Origin: Pseudomonadota bacterium | GTDB lineage: Bacteria > Pseudomonadota > Alphaproteobacteria > Rhizobiales > Rhizobiaceae | Assembly: GCA_023390055.1 (NCBI GenBank) | Contig: JAEWDP010000061.1 | Span: 1-25,715 of the forward strand | Length of the DNA: 25,715 nucleotides | Direction of reading: 5' to 3' | In this document: piece after piece, positions 25,500-25,715 of the stretch | How positions within the stretch are numbered: the first letter of the stretch is position 1 | Layout of the letters: the number at the start of each line of letters is the position of its first letter | Notes under the pieces: generated by a model | Told to the model about the DNA's origin: nothing | The model's input: the letters and a program-made list of their open reading frames with translations, nothing else | Database searches by the model: none | Program-made: the position numbers and the translations under genes

Positions 25500-25715
25500 G
25501 CTGGCGCTTGCGCAGCGGTTCGCAGTGTGGAAACCTGTCCTTCCTCAGAATTGGGTGGGATAAGCCAATGCGCGTTGACTATCTTGGACTTCTGTAACGG
25601 GCCTCTCCGAGTCAACCCCCCTTTTTGCTCACATCCTGCACAGTTGATTGAGTGGAACTCGACAGTAGCGTAGCCGCTCGCGAACGCGCCCTAAATTGCG
25701 CTGTAGTGAGTGAGC
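25500..25715. other. Window-end sequence without a recognised gene
   Basis: This stretch follows the toxin stump and shows no continuation of the PIN domain. On the minus strand a frame running through about 25560-25420 contains QLKWLWKR, which I could not assign. It may represent the element or deletion that removed the toxin. A TTTTT run near 25622 is not preceded by a clear stem. Confidence 0.35.

Noticed and set aside
25420..25560. Minus-strand frame with QLKWLWKR as a transposase end
   Set aside because: The fragment is short and I could not match it to any specific transposase family, and no terminal inverted repeat or target duplication is visible.

Overview
The window is a catabolic region from an alphaproteobacterium, most likely order Rhizobiales (Rhizobium/Agrobacterium/Ochrobactrum-like). 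This is inferred from the fairly high GC, the wealth of ABC uptake systems with FadR-type GntR and IclR regulators, and an excisionase-type antitoxin of a kind I associate with rhizobial genomes. No RNA gene, intact insertion sequence or CRISPR array was seen.

Layout, left to right. (1) Positions 1-371 carry the 5' part of a GntR/FadR-type regulator on the minus strand, cut by the window edge. Behind it lies a short stretch with a probable aminotransferase-like gene remnant. (2) Positions 721-8105 are a seven-gene minus-strand operon. In transcription order it encodes a RidA/YjgF-family protein, a polar amino-acid ABC importer (ATPase, two permeases, binding protein) and a split hydantoinase/oxoprolinase pair, HyuA and HyuB. 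A second FadR-type regulator (8504-9301) diverges from it across a gap holding two 13-bp palindromes whose centres are 31 bp apart. (3) Positions 9302-12842 are an island unlike its surroundings: about 590 bases with no gene I recognise, then a polytopic membrane protein that converges on, and overlaps, three translationally coupled genes for small membrane-anchored proteins of unknown function. (4) Positions 13033-24486 hold an IclR regulator diverging from a seven-member set. That set is a 1286-residue HyuA-HyuB fusion, a Tat-exported family-5 solute-binding protein, two Dpp/Opp-type permeases, two Dpp/Opp-type ATPases and an M20D amidohydrolase. A 39-bp imperfect palindrome lies between the divergent genes. 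(5) The right end holds unassigned sequence, an intact excisionase-type antitoxin and the stump of its PIN-domain toxin.

How the genes may work together (inference). Each hydantoinase cluster pairs a dedicated importer with an ATP-dependent cyclic-amide ring opener (HyuA/HyuB) and an accessory hydrolase: RidA-like imine/enamine hydrolysis in the left operon, M20D amide hydrolysis in the right one. The left system probably takes up a small amino-acid-like compound and the right one a peptide-like or acylated compound. The true substrates cannot be read from the sequence. Perfect stem-loops sit just downstream of both solute-binding-protein genes, and another sits just upstream of the second one, which suggests differential mRNA stability within the operons.
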